Below, in pieces: positions 41,574-49,654 of a DNA stretch of 64,000 bases. The stretch spans positions 3,378,001-3,442,000 of the forward strand of contig NZ_WMEA01000001.1 of the NCBI RefSeq assembly GCF_021735925.1. Direction: 5' to 3'. The notes beneath the pieces were generated by a model, which did no database searches, had not been told where the DNA came from, and saw nothing but the letters and a program-made list of their open reading frames with translations. The stretch comes from Loktanella sp. M215. Its GTDB lineage: Bacteria; Pseudomonadota; Alphaproteobacteria; Rhodobacterales; Rhodobacteraceae. A program made the position numbers and the translations under genes. Each line of letters opens with the position of its first letter. Within the stretch, counting starts at the first letter, position 1.

Positions 41574-41963
41574 ATGGTAAAGCGACCATCACTTTCGGGA
41601 AACGTGGCAAAGCCCACAGACCACACCGCCGCCGCGACAGAGGCCGCAAAGGTGGCCGGGGCGCTAACCCGCAAAGCCGCCCCAGCTGCCCCCCTGGACG
41701 ATGGCAGCGACATGGAAACCGTCAGCTACTTTCTGCCCTTGGAACTGGTCGAACTGTGCCGCGATCTGGCAGAGGCGCGGGTGAAGCGTGACCGGGTGGA
41801 ACGCCGGGAAATTGTCAAAAGGCGCAAGGCCGCATTGAAGGCGGGGCAGGCCGTTCCAGCCGAACCACCAGCACCTGCCCGCCGATCTGCCAGCGCGGTT
41901 ATCAGGGAAGCCCTAGAGGCGCACCGGGCCGCGATCGAGGCCGAGATTGAGGATCTGAAATAA
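41574..41963 (+). CDS. Possible partition partner protein (small, basic-helical)
   Basis: 129 residues. A disordered Ala/Pro/Lys-rich N-terminus is followed by VSYFLPLELVELCRDLAEAR, a charged helix and ARRSASAVIREALEAHRAAI, which looks like a ribbon-helix-helix-type motif. Small RHH proteins often pair with ParA of this size, so it may bind the centromere site. This is inference from position and pattern; no family is decisive. Its stop overlaps the next start (TAATG). Confidence 0.55.
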   Translation: MVKRPSLSGNVAKPTDHTAAATEAAKVAGALTRKAAPAAPLDDGSDMETVSYFLPLELVELCRDLAEARVKRDRVERREIVKRRKAALKAGQAVPAEPPAPARRSASAVIREALEAHRAAIEAEIEDLK

Positions 41964-42124
41964 TGGAAGGCGCTGCCCTAAATCTCATCTCTTACGCGGG
42001 GCTTGCAGCGCCCGCTGCGTTAATCGGCTGGCTACTAGCGCGAAAGGCGGAAAAGCCTTGGCTCGTTTTTGCTTTAGTGTTTTGCGCGATGCTGGCGATC
42101 ATGGCCTATGGGGCTAACCTCTAA
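41963..42124 (+). CDS. Small membrane protein
   Basis: 53 residues with two predicted membrane helices (LISYAGLAAPAALIGWLLA and WLVFALVFCAMLAIMAYGA) joined by the basic loop RKAEKP. The ATG overlaps the stop of the preceding gene. Role unknown; the design resembles small holin-like or toxin-like proteins, but there is no motif to decide. Confidence 0.55.
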   Translation: MEGAALNLISYAGLAAPAALIGWLLARKAEKPWLVFALVFCAMLAIMAYGANL

Positions 42125-42283
42125 GGCCGCGATCACCGCAACATGCGCCGGGTTGGCATAGACGATGCGCGGAAAGATCACTTGTCCCTTGCAGCCGCAG
42201 GACCGGCAACGCGCACCGGCCACGATCTGCGCAAAGGTCGATTGCCCGCGTCCCTGATTCAACAGGTGATCTACAGACAGCAT
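42074..42283 (-). CDS. Small zinc-finger-like protein
   Basis: 69 residues, MLSVDHLLNQGRGQSTFAQI, with CRSCGC in the middle and a hydrophobic AHVAVIAALEV segment. The C-x2-C-x-C pattern and a natural N-terminus suggest a real gene, although its 3' end overlaps the convergent membrane-protein gene by 51 bp. No family recognised. Confidence 0.45.
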   Translation of the reverse strand: MLSVDHLLNQGRGQSTFAQIVAGARCRSCGCKGQVIFPRIVYANPAHVAVIAALEVSPIGHDRQHRAKH

Positions 42284-42433
42284 CGCCGCGTGACCGCAGG
42301 AGCATTAAAGGCTTAGAAACTGGCCCGCTATGTCGGTTAGCTGCGTCATGCCCGATCATGTAGCACGGGCGCGTTTCACTCAATGCAGCGAAATCCCTGA
42401 TCTGGGATTTTGCTGCGCAGTACGCGCGGGAGG

Positions 42434-42805
42434 CTATTGGCTGGGGACCACATAAAAGGTGCCGGTGTTGTAAGGGTTGTTGATGCTGTCCGGGGAATAC
42501 TGACTGCCATAGCGCCCGTATGGGTTGCTGGTGGAATCGGCAGCATAAGGGTTGGCACTTAGACGGCCCTGATAATTTCCGCTCTGATCATAGATCGAGG
42601 GCGCGTTGGTCGCATTGGGGTTTGTCCAAGAGTTGTTGCTGTATTGGCTTCCCTGCGAACTGTTAGGGTTCATCAAGCCATCTGATTTGTAGGGGCTACC
42701 TGCGCCATAGGGGTTGTCCAGGCAGTTGTAATCATAGGGGCAGACTGCCAGCGCAGGGCTCGCAAGGCCGGTCAGAAACATCGCGGCGAAAATGGCTTTC
42801 AGCAT
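42434..42805 (-). CDS. Secreted NPYG-repeat protein
   Basis: 123 residues. A Sec signal peptide, MLKAIFAAMFLTGLASPALA, precedes a mature region with two cysteines and a low-complexity array of NPYGxGSPYKSD, NPNSSQGSQYSNNSWTNPN and NPYGRYGSQYSPDSINNPY units of about 12-14 residues. Composition is Asn/Tyr/Ser/Pro rich. Similar short secreted proteins occur in alphaproteobacteria, but their role is unknown. Confidence 0.75.
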   Translation of the reverse strand: MLKAIFAAMFLTGLASPALAVCPYDYNCLDNPYGAGSPYKSDGLMNPNSSQGSQYSNNSWTNPNATNAPSIYDQSGNYQGRLSANPYAADSTSNPYGRYGSQYSPDSINNPYNTGTFYVVPSQ

Positions 42806-42866
42806 ATCAGAATCCTTAATTTGATACGCTCAACCATGACGGGCCGGAGGTGCTGTGGCAACGGGC

Positions 42867-43364
42867 TTAGGCGCGTCCCTGCAATCGGCCCAACGCAGCC
42901 GACCCGCAGCGTGTGGCGCCCGTTTCCTTTGTATAGCGCCCGCTCATGCCGGGTCTTTTCCATCCGCTCGATTGCATAATCTGGGGCATGGGAACCCCGC
43001 TTTCGTTTTGCTCGACAGCATTGCCCACGCGGGTTGAGTGAGCCGAGAACCCGACACCGACCCGCCGATTGTAGATCCGAGACACCTCGTCGGGGGACAG
43101 GGCGTCTTTTGTAGCGCGATTGCCCAGTCGGACGAACAGCGGGCTTTCAGCATCGAGTCGCGCCGCCGCGATCCAAGCCCGGACGCGGACCAGCGTGTCG
43201 GGAGTCAAAAGTCGATACATGCCAGCGCCGTTCTGGTCTGTCTTTGATCTGGCGATTAATGCCACGCCCCTGCTGGCTGCAGCTGGCGCAATGTCTCTAA
43301 CCTGCAAGCCGACCAATTGAGTGGCGCTGGAAAGGGTGTCGTACCATACACGAAAAGCGCGCAT
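42867..43364 (-). pseudogene. Tyrosine recombinase, C-terminal fragment
   Basis: 165 codons of an integrase catalytic domain: IARSKTDQNGAGMYRLLTPD, then FSAHSTRVGNAVEQ (H-x-x-R box) and MQSSGWKRPGMSGRYTKE with the tyrosine. The first catalytic arginine, normally in a LLRRSEL-like segment, reads LSSATQL here, and the N-terminal core-binding domain is missing. It is therefore an inactive remnant, perhaps of the integrase of the left element. Confidence 0.75.
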
Positions 43365-43617
43365 CCACAGTTTTGGAAATATGCGCTTGGTCCCCTGCTG
43401 ACCTGACGAAAGCTAAATTTGGGCAAGCAACATGAGTTAAAGAAGAAAGTCGCTTGCGGTCCTTCGGCACTGCGCGCTCTACAAAACTTGTCGTTTCTGC
43501 CGATGCTTTGTGGCGCGATTCTGGCTCTGCAACCAAATCAAGCGTTTCTTTTATGTGGGGTAGGATGTTGGGCATCAGCACAATATCGCCAGATTAATCA
43601 GCAAAATCAAAGCCACT

Positions 43618-43640
43618 TGGCGGAGGCTCAGTCCGCCACC
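43618..43640. other. Attachment-like site, middle copy, with hairpin
   Basis: TGGCGGAGGCTCAG (43618-43631) is identical to the 3' end of tRNA-Ser at 52624. It is followed by TCCGCCA, making a TGGCGGA/TCCGCCA stem. It lies 144 bp before the integrase start. The rest of 43365-43775 holds no gene. Confidence 0.65.
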
Positions 43641-43736
43641 ATAGATTCCGACCACGTCCCGCAATGTCCGTCAAGCCTTTTCCTGCGTTATATATTTAGC
43701 GCTTAGCGTCCGAGAGCGTCTTGCAATGTCCGCTCG

Positions 43737-43771
43737 CTTCCCCCACTTTTAGGGGGAAGGATTGGGGGAAG
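43737..43771. repeat. GGGGGAAG repeats before the integrase gene
   Basis: Three copies: CTTCCCCC (inverted, 43737-43744), GGGGGAAG (43752-43759) and GGGGGAAG (43764-43771), the last two 12 bp apart. The same spaced pair lies at 52549-52568 next to the tRNA. The last copy overlaps the integrase ribosome-binding region, so it may also serve autoregulation. Confidence 0.7.
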
Positions 43772-43775
43772 CGAC

Positions 43776-45101
43776 ATGGCAGATGCGACGACACGGAGGG
43801 CGAGCAACGCTTTGTCGGCGGCAATGGTGCGCACGGTGCAGGAACCGGGCAAGTATCACGACGGCGGTGGCACCGGCCTTTTCTTGCGCGTTGATCCAAA
43901 CGGTTCCCGGTTTTGGGTGCAGCGCGTCACGATACGGGGCAAACGACGCGAATTGGGATTGGGAAGCCCCCCGCTGGTCACGCTGGCCGAGGCGCGGGAT
44001 AAGGCGACCGATAACAAGCGACTTGCGCGGGCTGGTGGCGACCCCTTGGCCGAAAAGCGGGCGGCACGTGGCACCCTGACGTTTGCCGAAGCCGTGGAAC
44101 GCTATCTGGAAGGCAAGCTGGCAGAGTTTCGCAATGACAAGCACCGCAAACAATGGCGGGCCACCCTCAACACCTACGCGGCACCCAAAATCGGCAAGAT
44201 GCAGGTTGAGGCTATCGAAGTTCGCGACGTGCTGCGCGTGTTGGAACCGATCTGGACAACGAAAACTGAAACGGCTTCCCGCCTGCGCGGACGGATTGAA
44301 GCCGTCCTGTCATGGGCGACGGTGGCGGGACACCGGACGGGCGATAACCCGGCACGCTGGGGCGGCAATCTGGCAGAACTGTTGCCGAAGCCTTCCAAGG
44401 TGACGAAGGGCGGCAATCATCCCGCCTTGGCGCTGGGCGACGTGCCCCGCTGGTGGCAGGAACTGTCCAAGCGTGAAGGCATGGCAGCGCGGGCCTTGGA
44501 GTTTCTGACTATGTGCGCGGCACGCTCTGGCGAGGTGCGCGGGATGACATGGGGCGAAGTGGATTTGGGCGGTGGTCACGGTGCGACACGTGCGACAAGT
44601 GCGACATGGACAATCCCGGCTGACCGCATGAAGGCCGAGCGTGAACACCGCGTGCCCCTGACACCGGGGGCCGTGGCGCTGTTGCTTTCTATCGGCGGGA
44701 CTGGCGATGGCGACGACTGGCAAAAACCCGGCGACGACGAACTCGTTTTTCCCGCGCCCCGTGGCGGCGCAATGTCTGACATGACCATATCCGCAGTCAT
44801 GCGGCGCATGAATGAAGCCGAGGTGAAGGCGGGCGGCGCGGGATGGCTTGATAGTCGGTCCAAGCGTCCAGCCGTGCCGCACGGGCTACGCTCTACCTTT
44901 CGTGACTGGGCAGCGGAGCGGGGATATGAACGCGACATGGCTGAAATGGCATTAGCGCACAACGTCGGGACAGAAGTGGAGCGGGCATACCGGCGCACTG
45001 ACTACGTGGAGCGACGGCGGGCGATGTTGGCAAGCTGGGTATCGTTTCTGAGTGGCGATTCAAACCCGGCGAATAATGTGGTGAAGCTGGGAGGCGTTTG
45101 A
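43776..45101 (+). CDS. P4-type tyrosine integrase (DUF4102)
   Basis: 441 residues. N-terminal DUF4102 arm-binding domain (GKYHDGGGTGLFLRVDPNGS then FWVQRVTIRGKRRELGLG), core-binding domain (LTFAEAVERYLEGK), and catalytic domain with Arg in CAARSGEVRGM, Lys in RMKAEREHRVPLT, HGLRSTFRDWA, LAHNVG and the nucleophile Tyr in YRRTDYVERR. All key residues are present. It integrates into tRNA 3' ends. A 27-bp insert of three TGCGACNNG units (44582-44608) adds GATRATSAT before WTIPADR. Its stop overlaps the next gene's ATG. Confidence 0.95.
   Translation: MADATTRRASNALSAAMVRTVQEPGKYHDGGGTGLFLRVDPNGSRFWVQRVTIRGKRRELGLGSPPLVTLAEARDKATDNKRLARAGGDPLAEKRAARGTLTFAEAVERYLEGKLAEFRNDKHRKQWRATLNTYAAPKIGKMQVEAIEVRDVLRVLEPIWTTKTETASRLRGRIEAVLSWATVAGHRTGDNPARWGGNLAELLPKPSKVTKGGNHPALALGDVPRWWQELSKREGMAARALEFLTMCAARSGEVRGMTWGEVDLGGGHGATRATSATWTIPADRMKAEREHRVPLTPGAVALLLSIGGTGDGDDWQKPGDDELVFPAPRGGAMSDMTISAVMRRMNEAEVKAGGAGWLDSRSKRPAVPHGLRSTFRDWAAERGYERDMAEMALAHNVGTEVERAYRRTDYVERRRAMLASWVSFLSGDSNPANNVVKLGGV
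44582..44608. repeat. Three tandem 9-mers, TGCGACNNG
   Basis: TGCGACACG, TGCGACAAG and TGCGACATG in a row inside the integrase gene. The same unit appears in the opposite orientation at 48897-48923. Confidence 0.85.
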
Positions 45102-45655
45102 TGGACCTTGCCTATCTCGGACTTACCCTTAGAGAGCCGGACGAGGTGTATGAGGCCGCTTGCGGCAACCCAGAGCCTTTAGCCCAGCGCATTCGAAGTG
45201 GCGTTGAGATTTTTGATTTAGAGCGCGAAGCACTCGCAGCGCTGATATGCGGCGAACTAGTACAGCCAAGCCGGAAAATTAAACGGTTGCCGTACCTCGG
45301 GAATACTGAGGCCGATTTTCGTCGACGTGACCTTGATAACGCCGTGCATCTCTATCGATACATGATGAGGCAGATTGTGGCTGCTGGTGCGTCAAAGCAT
45401 GGTTATCGCTCAAAGGTCGCAGAGTACATCGCGGAGCGAGATAACCTTACTGTCGACGCGATTCTTGACCATTACGACCATGCGAATAAGCCTAGCCGGG
45501 TGCGGAGGGGAAAAGCCAAAAAGGAGCCCTCGGATGCGGTCCAGCGTTACCACAGGTGGCTTCATGAGCATGGCCGCTTGCCAGAGCATGCCGCTTACGT
45601 TTCATTGTTAGATTGGTATGTTCGCAAGCTTAAACGCGGTGCAATCAAGCGCTAA
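45101..45655 (+). CDS. Hypothetical protein next to the integrase
   Basis: 184 residues. ATG 45101 overlaps the integrase TGA, with GGGAGG upstream. The protein is charged and mainly helical; the middle part (RRRDLDNAVHLYRYMMRQIV, then GYRSKVAEYIAERDNLT) and the basic linker PSRVRRGKAKKEP suggest a DNA-binding role, but no family is recognised. It is likely co-expressed with the integrase and could be a recombination directionality or regulatory protein (inference). Confidence 0.7.
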   Translation: MDLAYLGLTLREPDEVYEAACGNPEPLAQRIRSGVEIFDLEREALAALICGELVQPSRKIKRLPYLGNTEADFRRRDLDNAVHLYRYMMRQIVAAGASKHGYRSKVAEYIAERDNLTVDAILDHYDHANKPSRVRRGKAKKEPSDAVQRYHRWLHEHGRLPEHAAYVSLLDWYVRKLKRGAIKR

Positions 45656-45731
45656 AACGTCCGGCACAATATGCCGATATTAAGTCAATTTTTTACCGGT
45701 CCTTTAAATCCCCAATTCCGCCACCTTCCGT

Positions 45732-45748
45732 GTTGCAACTACTGCAAC
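45732..45748. promoter_or_regulatory. Inverted repeat before the alpA-like gene
   Basis: GTTGCA-ACTAC-TGCAAC, 14 bp upstream of the AlpA start and partly overlapping its leader. Candidate operator for AlpA or a host repressor. Confidence 0.45.
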
Positions 45749-45762
45749 CGAAAGGAACGGCG

Positions 45763-45948
45763 ATGGCCGACAATTTACTCAGACGCCCCAGCGTAGAAGC
45801 GCGCACCGGGCTTTCCCGCAGCACTATTTACGACTGGATGAAGCGGGGCGACTTTCCCCAGCCGGTGAAGCTGGGCGCGAGGCTGGTGGCGTGGCGCGAA
45901 AGCGACGTGACCGCTTGGCTCGAAGCCCGCGAAACGAAGGCCGCTTAA
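45763..45948 (+). CDS. AlpA-family transcriptional activator / excisionase
   Basis: 61 residues. RRPSVEARTGLSRSTIYDWM then FPQPVKLGARLVAWRESDVT is the complete AlpA/MerR-like winged helix. In P4-like satellites such proteins activate excision or the integrase promoter. AAAGGAACGG precedes the ATG. It starts the rightward operon of replication genes. Confidence 0.92.
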   Translation: MADNLLRRPSVEARTGLSRSTIYDWMKRGDFPQPVKLGARLVAWRESDVTAWLEARETKAA

Positions 45949-45949
45949 T

Positions 45950-46345
45950 ATGGGCGGCGGACAAAACGAAACCCCGGTGCGAGGTCAGGCGCAACCGGGG
46001 CTGGATAACCGCTATGCGACTGCGGCGGACACCCAAAACATAGCACACCCCAAAGGCCAACGCCACAACGGCGGCACGCTCTACCGTGTCACGCCCAGCG
46101 CAGGGGAGCCGTTTGCATTCTTTGCCAAGGGCCGCGTGCGCTGGGCATTGGAACGGCTGTGCGAGGCTGGCGCGACCGGATGCACCCCGATGACAGAACC
46201 GGCACCCCGATGGAGCGCATACATCTTTGATCTGCGCGAAGCCGGTCTGGACATCGAGACGCTGCACGAACAACACCACGGGCCATATCCGGGCACGCAT
46301 GGCCGCTACGTGCTGCGATGCGACGTGCGGAGGGCCAAGCCATGA
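45950..46345 (+). CDS. Winged-helix-like small protein
   Basis: 131 residues. The central part (QRHNGGTLYRVTPSAGEPFA then FFAKGRVRWALERLCEAGAT) and C-terminal YIFDLREAGLDIETLHE look like a short winged-helix domain found beside primases in integrative elements. It starts one base after the AlpA stop and overlaps the following small gene by four bases. Function unknown. Confidence 0.7.
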   Translation: MGGGQNETPVRGQAQPGLDNRYATAADTQNIAHPKGQRHNGGTLYRVTPSAGEPFAFFAKGRVRWALERLCEAGATGCTPMTEPAPRWSAYIFDLREAGLDIETLHEQHHGPYPGTHGRYVLRCDVRRAKP

Positions 46346-46443
46346 GGGAACAACAGATAGCGCGTCTGCGCGTCCGATTTGGCCTGACCTACGCACAAGC
46401 GGCTGTGGTGGCCGCGCTTCATTATGGGGAGTGTCACCGATGA
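46342..46443 (+). CDS. 33-residue protein inside the replication operon
   Basis: MREQQIARLRVRFGLTYAQA then AVVAALHYGECHR. Its start (ATGA) overlaps the upstream gene and its own stop (ATGA) overlaps the primase start, a strong sign of true translation in a coupled operon. The sequence resembles one helix-turn-helix unit. It may serve only to couple translation. Confidence 0.6.
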   Translation: MREQQIARLRVRFGLTYAQAAVVAALHYGECHR

Positions 46444-47321
46444 CAGATGCAAAGGAATTGACGGCGGCACTGCGCGGCAAGTGGCATGGAAGCTATGGCG
46501 TGGCACCATGTCCCGTCTGCCAGCCCCAAGGACGAAAAGACCAGCGCGGGCTTTCACTGTCCAATGGCACGGGCGGCATCTTACTGGCGCGTTGTTTCAA
46601 AGGAGGCTGCGCCTTCCGCGAAATCACGGCGGCGGCGGGCATTGCCCACGGCACCTATCACGCGCCTGACCCCGCCTTGATTGCAAGGCGTATGGCCGAG
46701 GAACGGGCCGAGACCGACAAGCGGGCCGCGCAAGCCTTGCGCCTTTGGCTGGAAGCTGCGCCGATAGAAGGCACCCTGGCCGAAACTTATCTGAGGGGGC
46801 GGGGCATCACCTGCCCCCTTCCCGACACGCTGCGCTTTGTGCCGTCCTGCTGGCACGCAACGGCACGGCGCTTTCCCGCGCTGGTGGCGATGGCCGAGGG
46901 CAGCGAAGCCTTTGCAGTGCACCGCACCTACCTGCGCGATGACGGCAGCGGCAAAGCCGAGGTGGAGCCGTCCAAGGCGATGCTGGGGCGCGTTGGTGGC
47001 GGCGCTGTGCGGCTGACACAGGGCGAAGGGCCGCTGGTGGTGGCCGAGGGCATTGAGACCGCCTTGTCGCTGGCGTCTGGCCTGCTGCGCACCACTGCAA
47101 CGATATGGGCTGCGCTTTCAACATCGGGCATCCGAGGGCTGCACCTGCCCCCACAACCGGGACGGCTGACAATCGCCCCGGACGGCGATGACGCGGGGCG
47201 GCAGGCCGCGCACGCGCTGGCCGACCGGGCGCACGGGCTGGGGTGGCAAGTGTCACTGCTACCTGCCCCCGATGGCCGCGACTGGAATGACATTTTGACA
47301 GGAAAGGCGGTGGCAGCATGA
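46440..47321 (+). CDS. Toprim-domain primase-like protein
   Basis: 293 residues from ATG 46440 (ATGA overlap). An N-terminal zinc finger (APCPVCQPQGRKD, then ARCFKGGCAF) precedes helices and a Toprim fold with the acidic residues in LVVAEGIETALSL and IAPDGDDAGRQAA. This architecture is that of plasmid/phage-type primases, probably making primers for the element's replication together with the DUF3987 helicase gene that overlaps its stop. Confidence 0.9.
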   Translation: MTDAKELTAALRGKWHGSYGVAPCPVCQPQGRKDQRGLSLSNGTGGILLARCFKGGCAFREITAAAGIAHGTYHAPDPALIARRMAEERAETDKRAAQALRLWLEAAPIEGTLAETYLRGRGITCPLPDTLRFVPSCWHATARRFPALVAMAEGSEAFAVHRTYLRDDGSGKAEVEPSKAMLGRVGGGAVRLTQGEGPLVVAEGIETALSLASGLLRTTATIWAALSTSGIRGLHLPPQPGRLTIAPDGDDAGRQAAHALADRAHGLGWQVSLLPAPDGRDWNDILTGKAVAA

Positions 47322-48814
47322 ACGCGCACGCTCAAGAAATCCCCTACGCTCCCGAAGGGCCGCAACCGCTGTTGCGTGAAATCAAAGCAGGCGCACCCTA
47401 TCCGCTGACAGCACTGGGGCCGCTACAGGCGGCTGTGGAGGCGGTGCAGGGCACGACACTGGCACCGGCTGCAATCCCGGCGCAATCGGCCTTGGCGGCG
47501 GCGTCATTGGCGGTGCAGGGCTTTGCAGATGTGGAGACATTGGGCGGCGTGCGCCCCTTGTCGCTCTATTGCCTGACCGTCGCCAGATCCGGTGAACGCA
47601 AGTCGTGCTGCTATGATCCGTTTCTGGCGGCACTGCGCGACCATGAAAAGGAACAGGCGCACGCCCAGCGCGACGAAATGGAAAGCTGGCAGAACGCGCA
47701 CGCACTGTGGAAGGGCGACCGTGACCGGATCTTGGCCGACGCTAAGAAACCGGACAAACGCACGGCGGCGCGGGCCGATCTGGAAGCGCTGGGCAAAGAA
47801 CCTGCACCGCCTCCGTCGCCTGATCGCACGGTGAACGAACCGACCTATGAAGGGCTGACACGCAAGTTTGCCGAGGGGCACCCGTCGCTGGGCATCTTTT
47901 CAGATGAAGCGGGGCAGTTTCTGGGCGGGCACGCCATGAACAGTGAAAACAAGCAAAAGACGCTGGCCGCGCTGAATGACCTTTGGCAAGGCAACCCGAT
48001 CCGACGCACCCGGCAAGGCGAAGGCTCTTTCACGCTCTACGGTCGACGGCTGGCAGCGCACTTGATGGTGCAACCCGGCGTGGCACGTGCGTTCATGTCC
48101 GACCCGATGGCGGCTGACACCGGGTTTCTGCCCCGCTTCCTGCTGTGCGAACCTGCCAGCACCATCGGCCTGCGCTTGCACGCCAACGCAAGGCGCAACG
48201 ATGACGCCTTGGCGGCTTTTTCCGACCGGATGCGGGCCATACTTGAAAGCCCTCTGCCGATAGAACCTGACACCCGCGCACTGGAACCCCGGCACTTGCC
48301 ACTGGCACCGGAGGCGCGAGCGCTGTTGATTCGGTTTGCGGATGCTATCGAGGTGCAACAGGCACCCGGCGGCGACTTGGAAAGCGTCACCGGCACCGCG
48401 TCCAAGGCGGCGGAGCAAGCGGCACGCATCGCTGGTGTGCTGACCTTGTGGCGCGACCTGACCGCACCCGCCGTCACCGCCCGCGATATGGCCGACGCTA
48501 TCACCTTGGCGCAATACTATCTGGCAGAGGCCGTGCGCTTGGCCGACGCCTCAACCGTTTCGGCAGAAATCGATAGGGCCGAGGCGCTCCGCAAGTGGCT
48601 GTTGGAAGGCTGGGCCGAACGCGAGGTGCTGTTGCGCGATGTGATGCAGAGGGCACCGATCCGTGCACTACGTGAAAACCCAAAGGCGAAAGCAGCGCTA
48701 ACAATGCTTGAACGGAACGGTTGGCTCGTGCCGCTGGACCCCGGAACAGTGGTGCGGGGTGCGGCACGCAAAGAAGCTTGGCGCATCGTGCGGGGGGCTA
48801 GCGATGTGGTTTGA
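47318..48814 (+). CDS. DUF3987 (YfjI-like) helicase-related protein
   Basis: 498 residues. A degenerate P-loop, ARSGERKS, lies at 89-96, after LSLYCLTV; the segment LGIFSDEAGQFLGGHAM (about 187-203) supplies a Walker B-like acidic pair, followed by WQGNPIRRTRQG. DUF3987 proteins are fused or adjacent to primases in satellites and prophages and are thought to act as replicative helicases. The gene overlaps primase by four bases and the next gene by eleven. Confidence 0.9.
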   Translation: MNAHAQEIPYAPEGPQPLLREIKAGAPYPLTALGPLQAAVEAVQGTTLAPAAIPAQSALAAASLAVQGFADVETLGGVRPLSLYCLTVARSGERKSCCYDPFLAALRDHEKEQAHAQRDEMESWQNAHALWKGDRDRILADAKKPDKRTAARADLEALGKEPAPPPSPDRTVNEPTYEGLTRKFAEGHPSLGIFSDEAGQFLGGHAMNSENKQKTLAALNDLWQGNPIRRTRQGEGSFTLYGRRLAAHLMVQPGVARAFMSDPMAADTGFLPRFLLCEPASTIGLRLHANARRNDDALAAFSDRMRAILESPLPIEPDTRALEPRHLPLAPEARALLIRFADAIEVQQAPGGDLESVTGTASKAAEQAARIAGVLTLWRDLTAPAVTARDMADAITLAQYYLAEAVRLADASTVSAEIDRAEALRKWLLEGWAEREVLLRDVMQRAPIRALRENPKAKAALTMLERNGWLVPLDPGTVVRGAARKEAWRIVRGASDVV

Positions 48815-49136
48815 CGCGCTACAGGCGCTGGCCGTTATCGAAGGTGGCGCATTTGACCCGGTGCGCCTTCCAACGCCTGCACCCGAAAACCCCTCACAAG
48901 TCGCACAAGTCGCACGTGTCGCACGCCCTCAGTCACCAGTCGACAAGCCAACGACGAGCGCAGGCGAACCGCCGAAGCCAAGCCCCTATGGCGAAAGCAT
49001 CGCGGGCAAACCGGTCACATGGACGGGCCGCATCGTATCGTTGGCCGCGTGGCGCGACCTGACAGAATGGGAACGACACGGACCAAACGGGCAGCACTGG
49101 AACGGCATCACAAAATCATGGGAACAGCCAAAATGA
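48804..49136 (+). CDS. Hypothetical protein with 9-mer-encoded repeat
   Basis: 110 residues beginning MWFDALQALAVIEGGAF; GGGGGG lies upstream of the ATG. A short VAQVARVAR repeat is produced by tandem 9-mers (48897-48923). The C-terminal part, SIAGKPVTWTGRIVSLAAWR then EWERHGPNGQHWNG, is conserved-looking in composition and is often found after DUF3987 genes. Function unknown. It overlaps the next gene by ATGA. Confidence 0.7.
   Translation: MWFDALQALAVIEGGAFDPVRLPTPAPENPSQVAQVARVARPQSPVDKPTTSAGEPPKPSPYGESIAGKPVTWTGRIVSLAAWRDLTEWERHGPNGQHWNGITKSWEQPK
48897..48923. repeat. Three tandem 9-mers, complement of TGCGACNNG
   Basis: CAAGTCGCA, CAAGTCGCA and CGTGTCGCA in tandem; on the minus strand they read TGCGACACG and TGCGACTTG twice. 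Inverted relative to the copy in the integrase gene. Confidence 0.85.
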
Positions 49137-49654
49137 ACAAAATCGCAAAGACCAGCAACACGCGCAGGATAGCACCAGTCATTTCCAAAGATGACAACGG
49201 CGTGTTGCAAGTAGGCGTGATTGACGATGATATGCTGAAAAATTTGTTCGGCATGAAAACGCGGGCAGCAGCAAATGGTGTCCTGCTGACTGGCATGGGA
49301 AGCCTTGGAAATCGCGGCGGCGAATACCACAATATGCTGACCAATATGGCTATTGAGATGGAACCGAAAGACGCTGTGGAAGCGCTATTGGTCAGTCAGA
49401 TGACAGCGACAAACGCAGCGTTGTCATGGGCGATGCAACAGATGGTGGACGCCCATCACCTGCAACGTGTCGAAGCGTTTGACCGCATCGCCAACAAGCT
49501 GGCACGGACGTTCACGACGCAGGTTGAAGCGCTCAAGAAATACCGTGCCAAGGCGCAACAGATTGTCAGGGTGGAGCGCGTGGACGTGCGCGAAGGTGGT
49601 CAGGCTATCGTCGGCGACGTGACGCATCACGGGGGGCCTACGGATGAAAAGTAA
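49133..49654 (+). CDS. Hypothetical element protein
   Basis: 173 residues from ATG 49133 (ATGA overlap). After a basic N-terminus the protein is largely helical: LKNLFGMKTRAAANGVLLTG, MTATNAALSWAMQQMVDAHH, LARTFTTQVEALKKYRAKAQ, and ends VDVREGGQAIVGDVTHHGG. The QVEALKKYRAKAQQIVRVERV segment resembles a coiled region seen in phage-related proteins. Its stop overlaps the HGG gene by eleven bases. Function unknown. Confidence 0.7.
   Translation: MNKIAKTSNTRRIAPVISKDDNGVLQVGVIDDDMLKNLFGMKTRAAANGVLLTGMGSLGNRGGEYHNMLTNMAIEMEPKDAVEALLVSQMTATNAALSWAMQQMVDAHHLQRVEAFDRIANKLARTFTTQVEALKKYRAKAQQIVRVERVDVREGGQAIVGDVTHHGGPTDEK

Noticed and set aside
43419..43706. 95-codon plus-strand frame covering the 43618 core site
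   Set aside because: No ribosome-binding site or family motif; the region is better explained as attachment and leader DNA.
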